From contig CBDIHL010000045.1 of NCBI GenBank assembly GCA_965279125.1, forward strand, positions 62,001 through 126,000: DNA of 64,000 nucleotides. The letters are read 5' to 3'. The notes beneath the pieces are model-generated. The model ran no database searches and was not told where the DNA came from. It saw only the letters and a program-made list of their open reading frames with translations. The stretch is from Dinoroseobacter sp965279125 (lineage in GTDB: Bacteria; Pseudomonadota; Alphaproteobacteria; Rhodobacterales; Rhodobacteraceae). The number at the start of each line of letters is the position of its first letter. Position 1 is the stretch's first letter. Position numbers and translations under genes: made by a program. Positions 25,094-33,205 of the stretch are shown piece after piece.

Positions 25094-25885
25094 ATGCAGT
25101 TCTTTGACGCCGCCAGCCTTGATCAGATCGACCCGAACGACGCGCTGGCGATGCTGGCGTGGCAGGTCGAGCTTGGCGCGGATGAGGCGATCCTTGATGT
25201 GCCGATTGATCGGTTCGAGCTGCCTGCGAGCGTGGCCAAGCCCGTGGTGGCCAAGGACGCGCCCGTCGCTGAGGTGCCCGAGATTGATCCGGTGGCACAA
25301 GCCAAGGCCTTGGCGCAGGGGGCAGGCGCGCTGGACGCGCTGCGCGACGCGATGGCGGCGTATGAGCATTGTGAGTTGAAAAAGGGCGCCCGCAACATGG
25401 TCTTTGCCGATGGCAAACCCGGCGCGCGGATCATGGTGATTGGCGAAGCACCGGGGCGCGACGAGGACCGCGTGGGAAAGCCGTTTGTCGGGGCGGCGGG
25501 GCAATTGCTGGATGCGATGTTTTCCGCGATTGGGCTGGCGCGGGATGCGGACGATGTGCGCTCGGCGCTTTATATCACCAACGTTTTGCCCTGGCGGCCG
25601 CCGCAGAACCGGGACCCGTCGCCCGACGAGATCGAGATGATGATGCCGTTTCTCGCGCGCCATATTGCGCTGGCCAAGCCCGAGGTGCTGGTCGTGATGG
25701 GCAACATCGCGGCAGGCGCGCTATTGGGCAAACGCGGGATCACACGGTTGCGCGGGACATGGACCGAGGCGCAAGGATTGCCCTGTTTGCCAATGTTCCA
25801 CCCGGCCTATCTACTGAGACAACCGCTGCAAAAACGCGCCGCTTGGGCGGATCTGCAGGCCCTACGCGCGAAACTCGATACTTGA
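25094..25885 (+). CDS. Uracil-DNA glycosylase, family 4 (UdgA-like)
   Basis: A 263-residue protein whose C-terminal ~190 residues match type-4/5 uracil-DNA glycosylases: the catalytic loop GEAPGRDEDRVGKPFVGAAG, YITNVLPWRPPQNRDP, and MFHPAYLLRQP. The Fe-S cysteine spacing is incomplete: only one cysteine (HCELKKGARN) is visible in the usual N-terminal position, so a [4Fe-4S] cluster is uncertain. It removes uracil from DNA arising by cytosine deamination. I chose the ATG at 25094, with AGGG 8 nt upstream; GTG 25085 is an alternative. Confidence 0.87.
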   Translation: MQFFDAASLDQIDPNDALAMLAWQVELGADEAILDVPIDRFELPASVAKPVVAKDAPVAEVPEIDPVAQAKALAQGAGALDALRDAMAAYEHCELKKGARNMVFADGKPGARIMVIGEAPGRDEDRVGKPFVGAAGQLLDAMFSAIGLARDADDVRSALYITNVLPWRPPQNRDPSPDEIEMMMPFLARHIALAKPEVLVVMGNIAAGALLGKRGITRLRGTWTEAQGLPCLPMFHPAYLLRQPLQKRAAWADLQALRAKLDT

Positions 25886-25897
25886 AGGAGAGACCCC

Positions 25898-26767
25898 ATG
25901 TCTGACCCCACCTACACCCCGCCCGAGGTCTGGACCTGGGACAAGGCCAGCGGCGGCACCTTTGCCAGCACCAACCGCCCTATCGCGGGCGCGACCCATG
26001 ACAAGGAATTGCCCATGGGCAATCATCCGTTCCAGTTGCACTCGCTGGGCACACCCAACGGGGTGAAGGTGACGATCCTGTTTGAGGAGCTGCTGGAGGC
26101 GGGTTTCTCGGACGCCGAATACGACGCGTGGCTGATCAAGATCGGCGATGGCGATCAGTTTGGGTCGGGGTTCGTGGGGATCAATCCGAACTCGAAAATC
26201 CCGGCTTTGCTGGATTTGTCCGGCGATGCGCCTGTGCGGGTATTTGAATCGGGCGCGATCCTGATGCACTTGGCCGAGAAGTTCGATGCCTTCCTCGGGC
26301 CGAAGGAAAAGCGCGCGGAAATGCTGTCTTGGCTGTTCTGGCAGATGGGCAGCGCGCCGTTTCTGGGCGGCGGTTTTGGGCATTTCTATGCCTATGCGCC
26401 GGAGAAGTATGAATACCCGATCAACCGTTATGCGATGGAAACGAAGCGCCAGCTCGACGTGCTCGACCGGCATCTGGCGGACAGCAAGTTTATCGTGGGC
26501 GACGACTATACCATCGCGGATATGGCGATTTATCCGTGGTACGGGCGAATGGTCGAAGGTGGGGCTTACAATGCGGGTAAGTTCCTCAGCGTGCATGAGT
26601 ATAAAAACGTGATCCGCTGGGCTGAGATGCTCGCCGCGCGTCCTGCCGTGGCGCGGGGCAAGATGGTCAACAAGGCAATGGGGCCGCTGGAAGAGCAGCT
26701 GCACGAGCGCCATGATGCGTCTGACTTTGAGCTGCGCACCCAAGACAAGATCGGCACACACGAGTGA
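25898..26767 (+). CDS. yghU: Glutathione S-transferase, YghU/disulfide-bond reductase type
   Basis: A 289-residue nu-class GST. The long N-terminal lead (TYTPPEVWTWDKASGGTFASTNRP) before the thioredoxin fold, the SLGTPNGVKVTILFEEL start, and GINPNSKIPALLD are typical of E. coli YghU/YfcG, which bind glutathione disulfide and reduce disulfides. The GGAGAG ribosome-binding site before 25898 supports the start. It overlaps moaB by GTGA. Glutathione comes from the gshA pathway. Confidence 0.9.
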   Translation: MSDPTYTPPEVWTWDKASGGTFASTNRPIAGATHDKELPMGNHPFQLHSLGTPNGVKVTILFEELLEAGFSDAEYDAWLIKIGDGDQFGSGFVGINPNSKIPALLDLSGDAPVRVFESGAILMHLAEKFDAFLGPKEKRAEMLSWLFWQMGSAPFLGGGFGHFYAYAPEKYEYPINRYAMETKRQLDVLDRHLADSKFIVGDDYTIADMAIYPWYGRMVEGGAYNAGKFLSVHEYKNVIRWAEMLAARPAVARGKMVNKAMGPLEEQLHERHDASDFELRTQDKIGTHE

Positions 26768-27306
26768 GCCGGATCGACGAGGACCGCCCGTTTGTTCCCA
26801 TGCGGATCGCGGTCCTCGCGGTGTCCGATACGCGCAGCTTGGCGGAGGATAAGTCCGGTGATGTTCTTGTTGCGCGGCTGACCGGCGCGGGACACTCGCT
26901 GGCCGCACGGCATATCCTACGCGATGACCGGAAGGCGATTGCGGATCAGTTGCGGGCTTGGATTGCCGACCCTGAGATTGATGTGGTGCTCTCGACGGGT
27001 GGCACGGGTTTGACGGGGCGCGATGTCAGCGTTGAAGCGCATCGCGACGTCTATGAGAAAGAGATCGACGCGTTCGGGACGGTCTTCACGATGGTGTCGT
27101 ATCAGAAGATCGGTACGAGTGCCGTGCAAAGCCGGGCGACCGGTGGCGTGGCAGGCGGGACCTATTTGTTTGCGCTGCCGGGAAGTTCGGGTGCGTGCAA
27201 GGATGCGTGGGACGAGATTCTCCGATGGCAGTTCGATTACCGTCACAGGCCCTGCAATTTCGTGGAGATATTGCCGCGTTTGGACGAGCATCTACGCCGG
27301 AAATGA
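26764..27306 (+). CDS. moaB: Molybdenum cofactor biosynthesis protein MoaB/MogA family
   Basis: A 180-residue MPT-binding protein with the MoaB core: IAVLAVSDTRSL, VVLSTGGTGLTGRDVSVEA, and LPGSSGACKDAWDEIL. It would adenylate molybdopterin before metal insertion by MoeA, or serve an accessory role as in E. coli MoaB. It starts at GTG 26764, overlapping the yghU stop. Other cofactor genes (fdhD, mobA, mobB, moeA) lie 24 kb away. A terminator hairpin follows immediately. Confidence 0.9.
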   Translation: MSRIDEDRPFVPMRIAVLAVSDTRSLAEDKSGDVLVARLTGAGHSLAARHILRDDRKAIADQLRAWIADPEIDVVLSTGGTGLTGRDVSVEAHRDVYEKEIDAFGTVFTMVSYQKIGTSAVQSRATGGVAGGTYLFALPGSSGACKDAWDEILRWQFDYRHRPCNFVEILPRLDEHLRRK

Positions 27307-27310
27307 AAGA

Positions 27311-27334
27311 ACCGGGCGCGGGGCCCGGTCCTTT
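27311..27334. terminator. Intrinsic terminator after moaB, shared with the convergent lipoprotein gene
   Basis: ACCGGGC (27311-27317) pairs with GCCCGGT (27323-27329) around GCGGG, followed by CCTTTG. It sits in the 30-bp convergent gap and has an A-rich left flank that serves the opposite strand. Confidence 0.72.
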
Positions 27335-27336
27335 GA

Positions 27337-27972
27337 TCAATTCGCAGCGGTGAAGATGTCTGCGGGGATCGGCACGATGCCTGCGCGCAGCATCGTCTGG
27401 TTGTAGCCTGGATCATCGTCAAAGATCTTCTCGGTGCGCACGCCGGGCAGCTTGGCGAATTGCTCCATCAGCTTGACCGGGAACCATGTTGTGCGGATCG
27501 TCTCGAAGCCCGGCACGCGTTGCAGCGCGGTCGAGTTATACCGGGTGCAATAGGCTTTCGGCGCGGCCCCTTGCTGCTGCACCGATGCGATCATGGCGTT
27601 GGCTTGGGCGAGGGTCACGGACAGTTCCTGCACCACAACGTGATATGTCGTGCGCGCGTGGAAATCGATATAGAAGCTGCGCTGGAACTCGGTGAAGCCG
27701 AAATGCAGATCGTTGCGCTCGGGCACCAAAGGATGCTGCCACGAGCCCGCGGGATCATAAAGAACGCGCTGACTGCCGTTGATCATGATCGCCGAATGGC
27801 CGCCCGCACCGGTCGAATTGCTGACCATGGTATAAAGCGTCACGGTCGGCTGGCCGCCCGGACTATAGGCGGCGCGGGACACCAATTCGTCTGAGGCCCA
27901 CTTTTCTTCGGCGCCGCCGCCACATCCGACAAGGAAAAGCGTGGCAGCGGTTAACATGGCAGCGAGACGCAT
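27337..27972 (-). CDS. Lipoprotein, possible papain-like (permuted NlpC/P60-type) enzyme
   Basis: A 211-residue lipoprotein: the signal peptide ends in the lipobox LVGC (Cys17). The mature part carries a GGHSAIMI motif (His59), then VLYDPAGSW, and later AYCTRYNSTAL (Cys142). A histidine before a cysteine in this order is seen in circularly permuted papain-fold proteins such as YiiX/YaeF, which could mean a thiol hydrolase or amidase in the envelope. That is an inference from two short motifs; the protein may simply be an uncharacterised lipoprotein. Confidence 0.75.
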   Translation of the reverse strand: MRLAAMLTAATLFLVGCGGGAEEKWASDELVSRAAYSPGGQPTVTLYTMVSNSTGAGGHSAIMINGSQRVLYDPAGSWQHPLVPERNDLHFGFTEFQRSFYIDFHARTTYHVVVQELSVTLAQANAMIASVQQQGAAPKAYCTRYNSTALQRVPGFETIRTTWFPVKLMEQFAKLPGVRTEKIFDDDPGYNQTMLRAGIVPIPADIFTAAN

Positions 27973-27990
27973 CGGTATCGGCCCCTTTGG

Positions 27991-28125
27991 CTAGGCGTTG
28001 ATCATCGCAAGGAGAATGAGCGCCACGATGATCACCACGACCGTCCAGATCGTGAAGCGGACGAAGCCGTCAAAGGTCTTCTCCTGCTCTTTGGTGTCCA
28101 TCGAGCCGTGCTTGTGATCAGACAT
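27991..28125 (-). CDS. aa3-type cytochrome c oxidase subunit IV (44 residues)
   Basis: A 44-residue protein with a charged N-terminus (MSDHKHGSMDTKEQEKTFDG) and a single transmembrane helix (about residues 22-42), ending MINA. The KTFDGFVRFTIW segment is the mark of the bacterial aa3 oxidase subunit IV family, which sits against subunits I and III in alphaproteobacterial oxidases. AGGAGAA 6 nt before the ATG at 28125 confirms translation. The large oxidase subunits are not in this window. Confidence 0.85.
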   Translation of the reverse strand: MSDHKHGSMDTKEQEKTFDGFVRFTIWTVVVIIVALILLAMINA

Positions 28126-28164
28126 ATCAATTCTCCTACATTTCGTAGTTGTGGATAGGGCTAG

Positions 28165-28198
28165 CGGAATTCCGCGCGTGTGTCACCGCGCGATTCCG
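28165..28198. repeat. Imperfect inverted repeat in a 135-bp gene-free stretch
   Basis: CGGAAT-TC-CGCGCG (28165-28178) pairs with CGCGCGATTCCG (28187-28198) around an 8-nt loop; the TC is a 2-nt bulge. It lies between the DUF6173 gene and the cox subunit IV gene on the - strand. There is no U-run, so it may be a processing or attenuation structure. Nothing else is visible from 28126 to 28260. Confidence 0.45.
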
Positions 28199-28260
28199 TG
28201 AGGTGCGGCCCGCGTTCTGCGGGTGTGGCGCGTTTGCGTCAAGGCGGCGTTTGGCCTCGG

Positions 28261-28731
28261 TTAGGCGGGGGTTGCGTCGGCGTCCAGATCTGCGGCAAGC
28301 CGGAAGCCGATCCGGTTGGCGGGCTTGGCCGCACTCGGCTTGGGAAGCGCGCGCAACAGGACGGTCAACTGGCTGACATGCTGGATCATCTGGGTGCGCG
28401 CCCCGGTCTGATCCGTGCCGTAAAAGGTCAGTAAATCCGGCTCGAAGAAGCCCATGCCTTCGATGCGCAGCACGCCGGCCTCGCCCCCGGTGAAGCCCAT
28501 GGCCACCTCGTGATCGGCGTCCAGGTGCTTCTCGAAGTTCTGGATATAGAGGATCAGGCGCTGATAGGCCCATTCGGCGGGGGATTTCTGCGCCATTGGC
28601 GTCTTGGTCACGGCCTCGGGCAAGGGCGTTTGTTCGGCACTTTGTGCGTCGGGATCGGTGTGGACGACGCGCGCGCGGGGCAGGGCGGCGGCCTCGATGG
28701 CCTCGGCGGTCGTGGCGATAACTTCGGTCAT
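28261..28731 (-). CDS. DUF6173-family protein, unknown function
   Basis: A 156-residue soluble protein with a variable N-terminus and a well-conserved-looking core: SPAEWAYQRLILYIQNFEKHLD, EVAMGFTGGEAGVLRIEGMG, and FYGTDQTGARTQMIQHVSQL. I recognise this as the DUF6173 pattern of Rhodobacteraceae and relatives, function unknown. It is 9 bp downstream of the Lrp-type gene, so the two are probably co-transcribed. Confidence 0.78.
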   Translation of the reverse strand: MTEVIATTAEAIEAAALPRARVVHTDPDAQSAEQTPLPEAVTKTPMAQKSPAEWAYQRLILYIQNFEKHLDADHEVAMGFTGGEAGVLRIEGMGFFEPDLLTFYGTDQTGARTQMIQHVSQLTVLLRALPKPSAAKPANRIGFRLAADLDADATPA

Positions 28732-28740
28732 AGTATCTCC

Positions 28741-29202
28741 CTATAGCGGCACAGCTGTCGTGTGCTTCAACTCCTCCATAACGAAACTCGCGGAGATGTC
28801 CGAGACCGAAACGCGCGCGATCAGGCGTTTGTAAAAGGTGTCGTAGGCGGCGACGTCGGCCACTTGCACGCGCAGCACATAATCGAGGTCACCTGTCATG
28901 CGGTAGGCGCCGGTAATCTCGGGCATGGATTGCACGGCGCGGGTCAGATCGGACATGGTTTTGGCATCATGCAGACTGGTGCGGATCAGGACCATGACGG
29001 TCAGACCGCAGCCGACCTTGGTGGCATCAACGAGGGCGACCCGCCCTGTCAGAACGCCCGATTGTTCAAGGATCTTGATCCGCCGCCAGCACGCATTGCG
29101 CGACAGGCCGACCCGTTCGGACAGGGTGTCGACCGAAAGGCTGGCGTCAGATTGCAGTTCCGACAGGATTTTACGGTCGAGTGTATCGAGTTGGTGCTCC
29201 AT
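28741..29202 (-). CDS. Lrp/AsnC-family transcriptional regulator
   Basis: A 153-residue regulator with an N-terminal helix-turn-helix (LDTLDRKILSELQSDASLSVDTLSERVGLSRNACWRRIKILEQSGVL, residues ~5-50) and a C-terminal RAM effector domain (ITGAYRMTGDLDYVLRVQV). The ATG at 29202 is preferred over an upstream TTG. A 17-bp palindrome directly abuts this ATG and would allow autoregulation. No Shine-Dalgarno precedes it. The target and ligand, probably an amino acid, are unknown; the divergent unit encodes a DUF6356 protein and an amidotransferase. Confidence 0.88.
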   Translation of the reverse strand: MEHQLDTLDRKILSELQSDASLSVDTLSERVGLSRNACWRRIKILEQSGVLTGRVALVDATKVGCGLTVMVLIRTSLHDAKTMSDLTRAVQSMPEITGAYRMTGDLDYVLRVQVADVAAYDTFYKRLIARVSVSDISASFVMEELKHTTAVPL

Positions 29203-29203
29203 A

Positions 29204-29220
29204 TTGGGATAATGTCCCAA
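29204..29220. promoter_or_regulatory. Palindromic operator abutting the Lrp-type gene start
   Basis: TTGGGA-TAATG-TCCCAA is a perfect 6-5-6 inverted repeat one base upstream of the ATG of the - strand regulator. A further half-site, TTTGGGATCAA, lies at 29244-29254 towards the divergent gene. Its position and symmetry fit autoregulation and control of the divergent operon. Confidence 0.6.
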
Positions 29221-29309
29221 CATATGCGGCAGGTATAGGTGTATTTGGGATCAATTCACGCTCGCGCTTGGGTAGCCTGTTTCAAACGCGCAACAGGAGA
29301 CCCCCTCAG

Positions 29310-29558
29310 ATGACCGACGCCACGAACCAGCCCGCCAAGAAATCCGGTGTGATCCAGCAAATCTTTCTAAATCACCCTGAATCCGTGGATGAGACGTTCT
29401 TCGAGCATTTTCGCTTTGCTCTGACTTTCTCGTTCTGGCTGTTTGTGGCTGCTGGCGCGGCCTTCATCCACGCGCTGATCCCGGCGCTGTGCAAGACCAC
29501 GGGCAGCGATATCATCAAGCGGCTCCATGCCCGCATTGTGAACCGCGTTCCTCACTAG
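29310..29558 (+). CDS. DUF6356-family membrane protein
   Basis: An 82-residue protein with the DUF6356 pattern: IFLNHPESVDETFFEHFRFA, a transmembrane helix (residues ~38-58), then HALIPALCKTTGSDIIKRL. The function is unknown. The ATG at 29310 has AGGAGA upstream. Its stop (TAG) directly abuts the ATG of the amidotransferase, so they are co-transcribed. Confidence 0.78.
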   Translation: MTDATNQPAKKSGVIQQIFLNHPESVDETFFEHFRFALTFSFWLFVAAGAAFIHALIPALCKTTGSDIIKRLHARIVNRVPH

Positions 29559-30332
29559 ATGTGCCGCATTGCTGCGTATCTCGGGCCGGAAACGGCGCTG
29601 GAGAATGTGATTATCAAACCCGTCCATTCGTTGTTGGAGCAATCGCAACATGCCAGCGAGGCGAAGCTTGCGGTCAATGGCGATGGCTTTGGCATCGCGT
29701 GGTATGGCGCGTCAGACATGCCGGGTCTGTACCGCGACGTGCTGCCTGCGTGGTCCGATGGCAACCTGACGAGCTTGTGCCGGATGGTCCGCTCGCCCTT
29801 GTTTATCGGCCATATCCGCGCCTCGACCATGGGCGAGACGAGCCGTCAGAATTGCCATCCGTTCACCTCGGGCGCGTGGAGTTTCTGCCATAACGGCCAA
29901 GTCCCGCATTTCCCGGCAATCCGGCGACGGCTTGAGGCGGCCTTGCCCGACGCGCTGTATGAACAGCGGCGCGGCACGACCGATAGTGAGATGGTGTTTT
30001 TGACGTTGCTGGCGCATGGGCTTGAGCGTGATCCGAGCGCTGCGTTTGCCGGAATGCTCGACGCGCTTGGCCCGGCGGGCGCAGATGGGCCGATCCGGTT
30101 GACTACGGTTCTGACGGATGGCGCGTCGCTCTATGCGTTTCGCTATGCGACTGACGGTAAATGCCCCACGCTTTATGCGTCACGCGACTGGGCGGAAGGC
30201 GGCGTTGTTCTGGCGTCTGAGCCTTTGTGCGGGGATAGCGCGAAATGGTCTGCGATCCCGCCGAATACGTTGTGCGAGGTGACGGCGCAGGGGATGACCA
30301 CGACGTCGGTTATCCCTCAGCTGGCCGCCTGA
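29559..30332 (+). CDS. Class II glutamine amidotransferase (YafJ-like)
   Basis: A 257-residue Ntn-type glutamine amidotransferase domain. Cys2 is the N-terminal nucleophile after Met removal (MCRIAAYLG), with GFGIAWYG, the GHIRASTMGETSRQNCHPF segment, and WSFCHNGQV. It is a stand-alone domain without a synthetase partner, like YafJ or EgtC. The acceptor is unknown; EgtC in ergothioneine synthesis is one possible relation, but no egt genes are present. The 3' end overlaps the convergent MBL gene by 16 bp. Confidence 0.87.
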   Translation: MCRIAAYLGPETALENVIIKPVHSLLEQSQHASEAKLAVNGDGFGIAWYGASDMPGLYRDVLPAWSDGNLTSLCRMVRSPLFIGHIRASTMGETSRQNCHPFTSGAWSFCHNGQVPHFPAIRRRLEAALPDALYEQRRGTTDSEMVFLTLLAHGLERDPSAAFAGMLDALGPAGADGPIRLTTVLTDGASLYAFRYATDGKCPTLYASRDWAEGGVVLASEPLCGDSAKWSAIPPNTLCEVTAQGMTTTSVIPQLAA

Positions 30333-31357
30333 TACAGCCACGCGCCGTCTTCGCGCTTGGTGCGGGTGGCGCGTCCGGCTTGGTGGAGGTGGTTGAGATG
30401 GGCGATGGATTCCACCAGCGCCAGCCCGTATTCGCCGTCCTTGATTTTGCGCTTGAAGAGCGGAGTGAAGCAGTCGTGAGCGGTGCGGGGCGTTTCTAGA
30501 TAGGCCTCTAGTCGGGTAAGCGCGCCGTGGTGGTTCTGGATCAGCTGCGTCAGGCGGAAGGGCAGCCCGGTGAAGGGCAGTTTGTGGCCGGGGAGGATGA
30601 GTTGGGTGGGCGTGGCGTATTGGCCGAGACGCTCGCAGCTCTCTAGCCAATCGCTAACAGGATCGGCGTCCGGCTCGGTCGCGTAGACGCCTAGATTGGG
30701 GGAGATCGTGGCGAGCAGTTGATCGCCACCGAGGACGATTTCGCCGTTCCAGAGCGTGGCATGTTCTGCCGCATGGCCGTTGCCCATATGGACGGTCCAA
30801 GTGCGCTGCCCGAGGGTGATGCTCTGGCCTTCGGTCAGGCGCGTGAAGCCGAGCGGCATTGGCTCGACCATATCGGCGAAGTTGAAGGGGCGCTCTGTGC
30901 TGCGTTTCGCATAGACCTCCGGGTCCATCCCGGCACTGCGCCAGAAGGCGAGGGTCTCGGCCACAGGCAGGGCTTGGTCGTCGAGCGTGAGCATCCGCGC
31001 CATCAGCCATGCGGTGCGCGACATCAACAGCTCGGCCCCGTGATGGCTTTGGAACCACCCGGCCATGCCGACGTGATCGGGGTGATGATGGGTGACGAGG
31101 ACGCGGGAGACGGGCTTGCCGCCAAGGGGGCCTTCCAGCAGCTTGGACCAGAGCCGATGCCCGCGCTTGCTGGCGAAGCCGGTGTCGATGATCGTCCAAC
31201 TGTCGCCTTCGTCGAGCGCATAGATATTGACGTGATCGAGGGCCATGGGCAGCGGCAGGCGGATCCAGAGGATGCCTTTGGCCACCTCTATCGCCTCGCC
31301 CTCCGTCGGAGGGTCGGGGAAGGGCGTTTGGATGCCCACGGGGCTGGGATCGTTCAT
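30317..31357 (-). CDS. MBL-fold metallo-hydrolase (lactamase-beta2-like)
   Basis: A 346-residue metallo-beta-lactamase-fold hydrolase with the metal-binding motif VTHHHPDHVGMAGW (THxHxDH type), a later MGNGHAAEH, and LPGHKLPF. A C-terminal helical region (~80 residues) resembles the winged BLACT extension of LACTB2-type hydrolases. The substrate is unknown. Its ATG follows the acyl-CoA dehydrogenase stop without a gap, so a role as a thioesterase-like or acyl-CoA-linked hydrolase is plausible but unproven. Confidence 0.85.
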   Translation of the reverse strand: MNDPSPVGIQTPFPDPPTEGEAIEVAKGILWIRLPLPMALDHVNIYALDEGDSWTIIDTGFASKRGHRLWSKLLEGPLGGKPVSRVLVTHHHPDHVGMAGWFQSHHGAELLMSRTAWLMARMLTLDDQALPVAETLAFWRSAGMDPEVYAKRSTERPFNFADMVEPMPLGFTRLTEGQSITLGQRTWTVHMGNGHAAEHATLWNGEIVLGGDQLLATISPNLGVYATEPDADPVSDWLESCERLGQYATPTQLILPGHKLPFTGLPFRLTQLIQNHHGALTRLEAYLETPRTAHDCFTPLFKRKIKDGEYGLALVESIAHLNHLHQAGRATRTKREDGAWLYQAAS

Positions 31358-33073
31358 TTAGGCGGCGCTACCGAAGAGGTCATCATCATAGAGCCCGGTA
31401 TCGCCCGCATTCATCGCCGCAAGCAAGGCGCTATGCTCGGGCAGCAGGCGTAGGATATAGACCTTGGCGAGCGCGGACCGGGGGCCTTTGCCGCCTTCGG
31501 CCATGGCCGCGCGCAGGTGGTACATCCCGCCGAGCACACGGGCGAAGGCGCGTTGATAGGGCACGGCGCCTGCGAAACGGATGTTCATGTCAGGCTCGGC
31601 CAACAGCGCCTCGGTCGCCTCGCGCAGGGTCTCGGCGGCTTGCCAGACAGGTTCGGCCAGCGCAGGTTGGGCGGTGCGGGCGGCTTCGGCCTCGGTTTCA
31701 ATCGCATCGATCAGGCGGAGCACGGCCTCGCCGTCCTCGCCCAGTTTGCGGCCCACGAGGTCCATGGCTTGGATGCCGTTGGTGCCCTCGTAGATCGTCG
31801 CGACGCGGACATCGCGCAGATACTGCGCGACGCCGGTTTCTTCGATAAAGCCCATGCCGCCATGGACCTGAATCGCCTCGGACGCCACGGCGACGCCCGT
31901 GTCGGTGCAGAACGACTTGGCGAGCGGGGTCAGGATGCCGACGCGGTCGCTCCATTCGGCCTCGCCGGTGGCGTTGGACATGTCGATGGCAACGGCGCAA
32001 TCGAGGGCGAGCGCACGGGCCGCGAAGGTATCGGCGCGCATCGACATGAGCATCCGGCGGACATCGGAATGATCGCTGATCGCCCCGCTGATCGGGCGCA
32101 GAGGTGCGCCTTGCACCCGGTCGCGCGCATAGGAGAGGGCGGTTTGGGTCGCGGCCTCGGCCACACCGACGCCTTGGGCGGCGCAGCCTAAACGCGCGTT
32201 GTTCATCATGGTAAACATCGCGCGGATACCGCCGCCGGGCTTGCCGATCAGCCAGCCTTTGGCGTCTGCGAACTCCATCACCGCAGTGGGCGAGGCGTGC
32301 AGGCCCATTTTATGCTCAAGCGAGACGACGCGGACTCCGTTGCGCTTGCCTGCATTGCCGTCGGCGTCGGGCAGGTGCTTGGGGACGAGGAACAGGCTGA
32401 CACCGCGGATGCCCTCGGGCGCGTCGGGCAAGCGCGCGAGCACGAGGTGGATGGTGTTGTCGGTGAAGTCGCAATCGCCCCACGATATATAGATCTTCTG
32501 GCCTGAGACGGCGTAGGTGTCGTCGCCCAAAGGCTCGGCCTTTGAGCGCAACGCCCCCACATCGGACCCGGCTTGCGGCTCCGTCAGGTTCATCGTCGCA
32601 TTCCATTCGCCGGAGATCAGCTTGGGGAGGTAGAGGTCCTTGATCGCGTCGCTCGCATGATGCTCAAGCGCCTCGATCTGGCCTTGGCTGAGCAATGTCG
32701 CCAGCTGGATCGACAGGCAGGACCCGGAAATCATCTCGTTCATAGCGGTGTTCAGCGCCATAGGCAGGCCCATACCGCCATAGTCGGGCGTGGACGACAG
32801 ACCGATCCAGCCGCCCTCGGCCAGCGCCTTGTAGCCGCCATCGAAGCCGGGGCTGGTGCGCACGATCCCGTTTTCCAGCACCGCCGGATTTAGATCGCCC
32901 ACGCGGTTCAGGGGGGCCAGCACCTCGTCGCAAATGCGCCCGCCTTCGGCGAGGATCGCGGCGGCGGTCTCGTCAGTCGCCTCGGCAAACCGCTCGGTCG
33001 TTTGAACCTGCGCGAACCCGGTCACATGGCTTAGGACGAACTGGATGTCGGCGGTGGGGGCGGTATAGGGCAT
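31358..33073 (-). CDS. Acyl-CoA dehydrogenase with C-terminal extension (DmdC/FadE-like)
   Basis: A 571-residue flavoprotein with an acyl-CoA dehydrogenase N-domain, the middle-domain MNLTEPQAGSDVGALRSKA, the C-domain GGMGFIEETGVAQYLRDVR and ATIYEGTNGIQAMDLVGRK (catalytic Glu in YEGT), and an additional C-terminal ~120-residue helical domain. The same layout is shared by DmdC, which oxidises 3-methylmercaptopropionyl-CoA in roseobacters, and by long-chain enzymes, so the substrate is open. Electrons would pass to ETF and then to the ETF:ubiquinone oxidoreductase at 46 kb. Confidence 0.88.
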   Translation of the reverse strand: MPYTAPTADIQFVLSHVTGFAQVQTTERFAEATDETAAAILAEGGRICDEVLAPLNRVGDLNPAVLENGIVRTSPGFDGGYKALAEGGWIGLSSTPDYGGMGLPMALNTAMNEMISGSCLSIQLATLLSQGQIEALEHHASDAIKDLYLPKLISGEWNATMNLTEPQAGSDVGALRSKAEPLGDDTYAVSGQKIYISWGDCDFTDNTIHLVLARLPDAPEGIRGVSLFLVPKHLPDADGNAGKRNGVRVVSLEHKMGLHASPTAVMEFADAKGWLIGKPGGGIRAMFTMMNNARLGCAAQGVGVAEAATQTALSYARDRVQGAPLRPISGAISDHSDVRRMLMSMRADTFAARALALDCAVAIDMSNATGEAEWSDRVGILTPLAKSFCTDTGVAVASEAIQVHGGMGFIEETGVAQYLRDVRVATIYEGTNGIQAMDLVGRKLGEDGEAVLRLIDAIETEAEAARTAQPALAEPVWQAAETLREATEALLAEPDMNIRFAGAVPYQRAFARVLGGMYHLRAAMAEGGKGPRSALAKVYILRLLPEHSALLAAMNAGDTGLYDDDLFGSAA

Positions 33074-33205
33074 CGCGGTCTTCTCTCATTCCAAAGGCTT
33101 GGCAGGGGGGCTGCCACGGGATATGCCCCGCGCCACGGGAGAAACCGTGCCATGCGCAGCGCGCGCGCGGCAATTTGAACGCTGCGTCACGAGAAAGGAC
33201 CGCGT

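Noticed and set aside
28126..28260. Possible small gene between the DUF6173 and cox subunit IV genes
   Set aside because: No frame here has both a start with a ribosome-binding site and a plausible composition; only an imperfect hairpin is visible.
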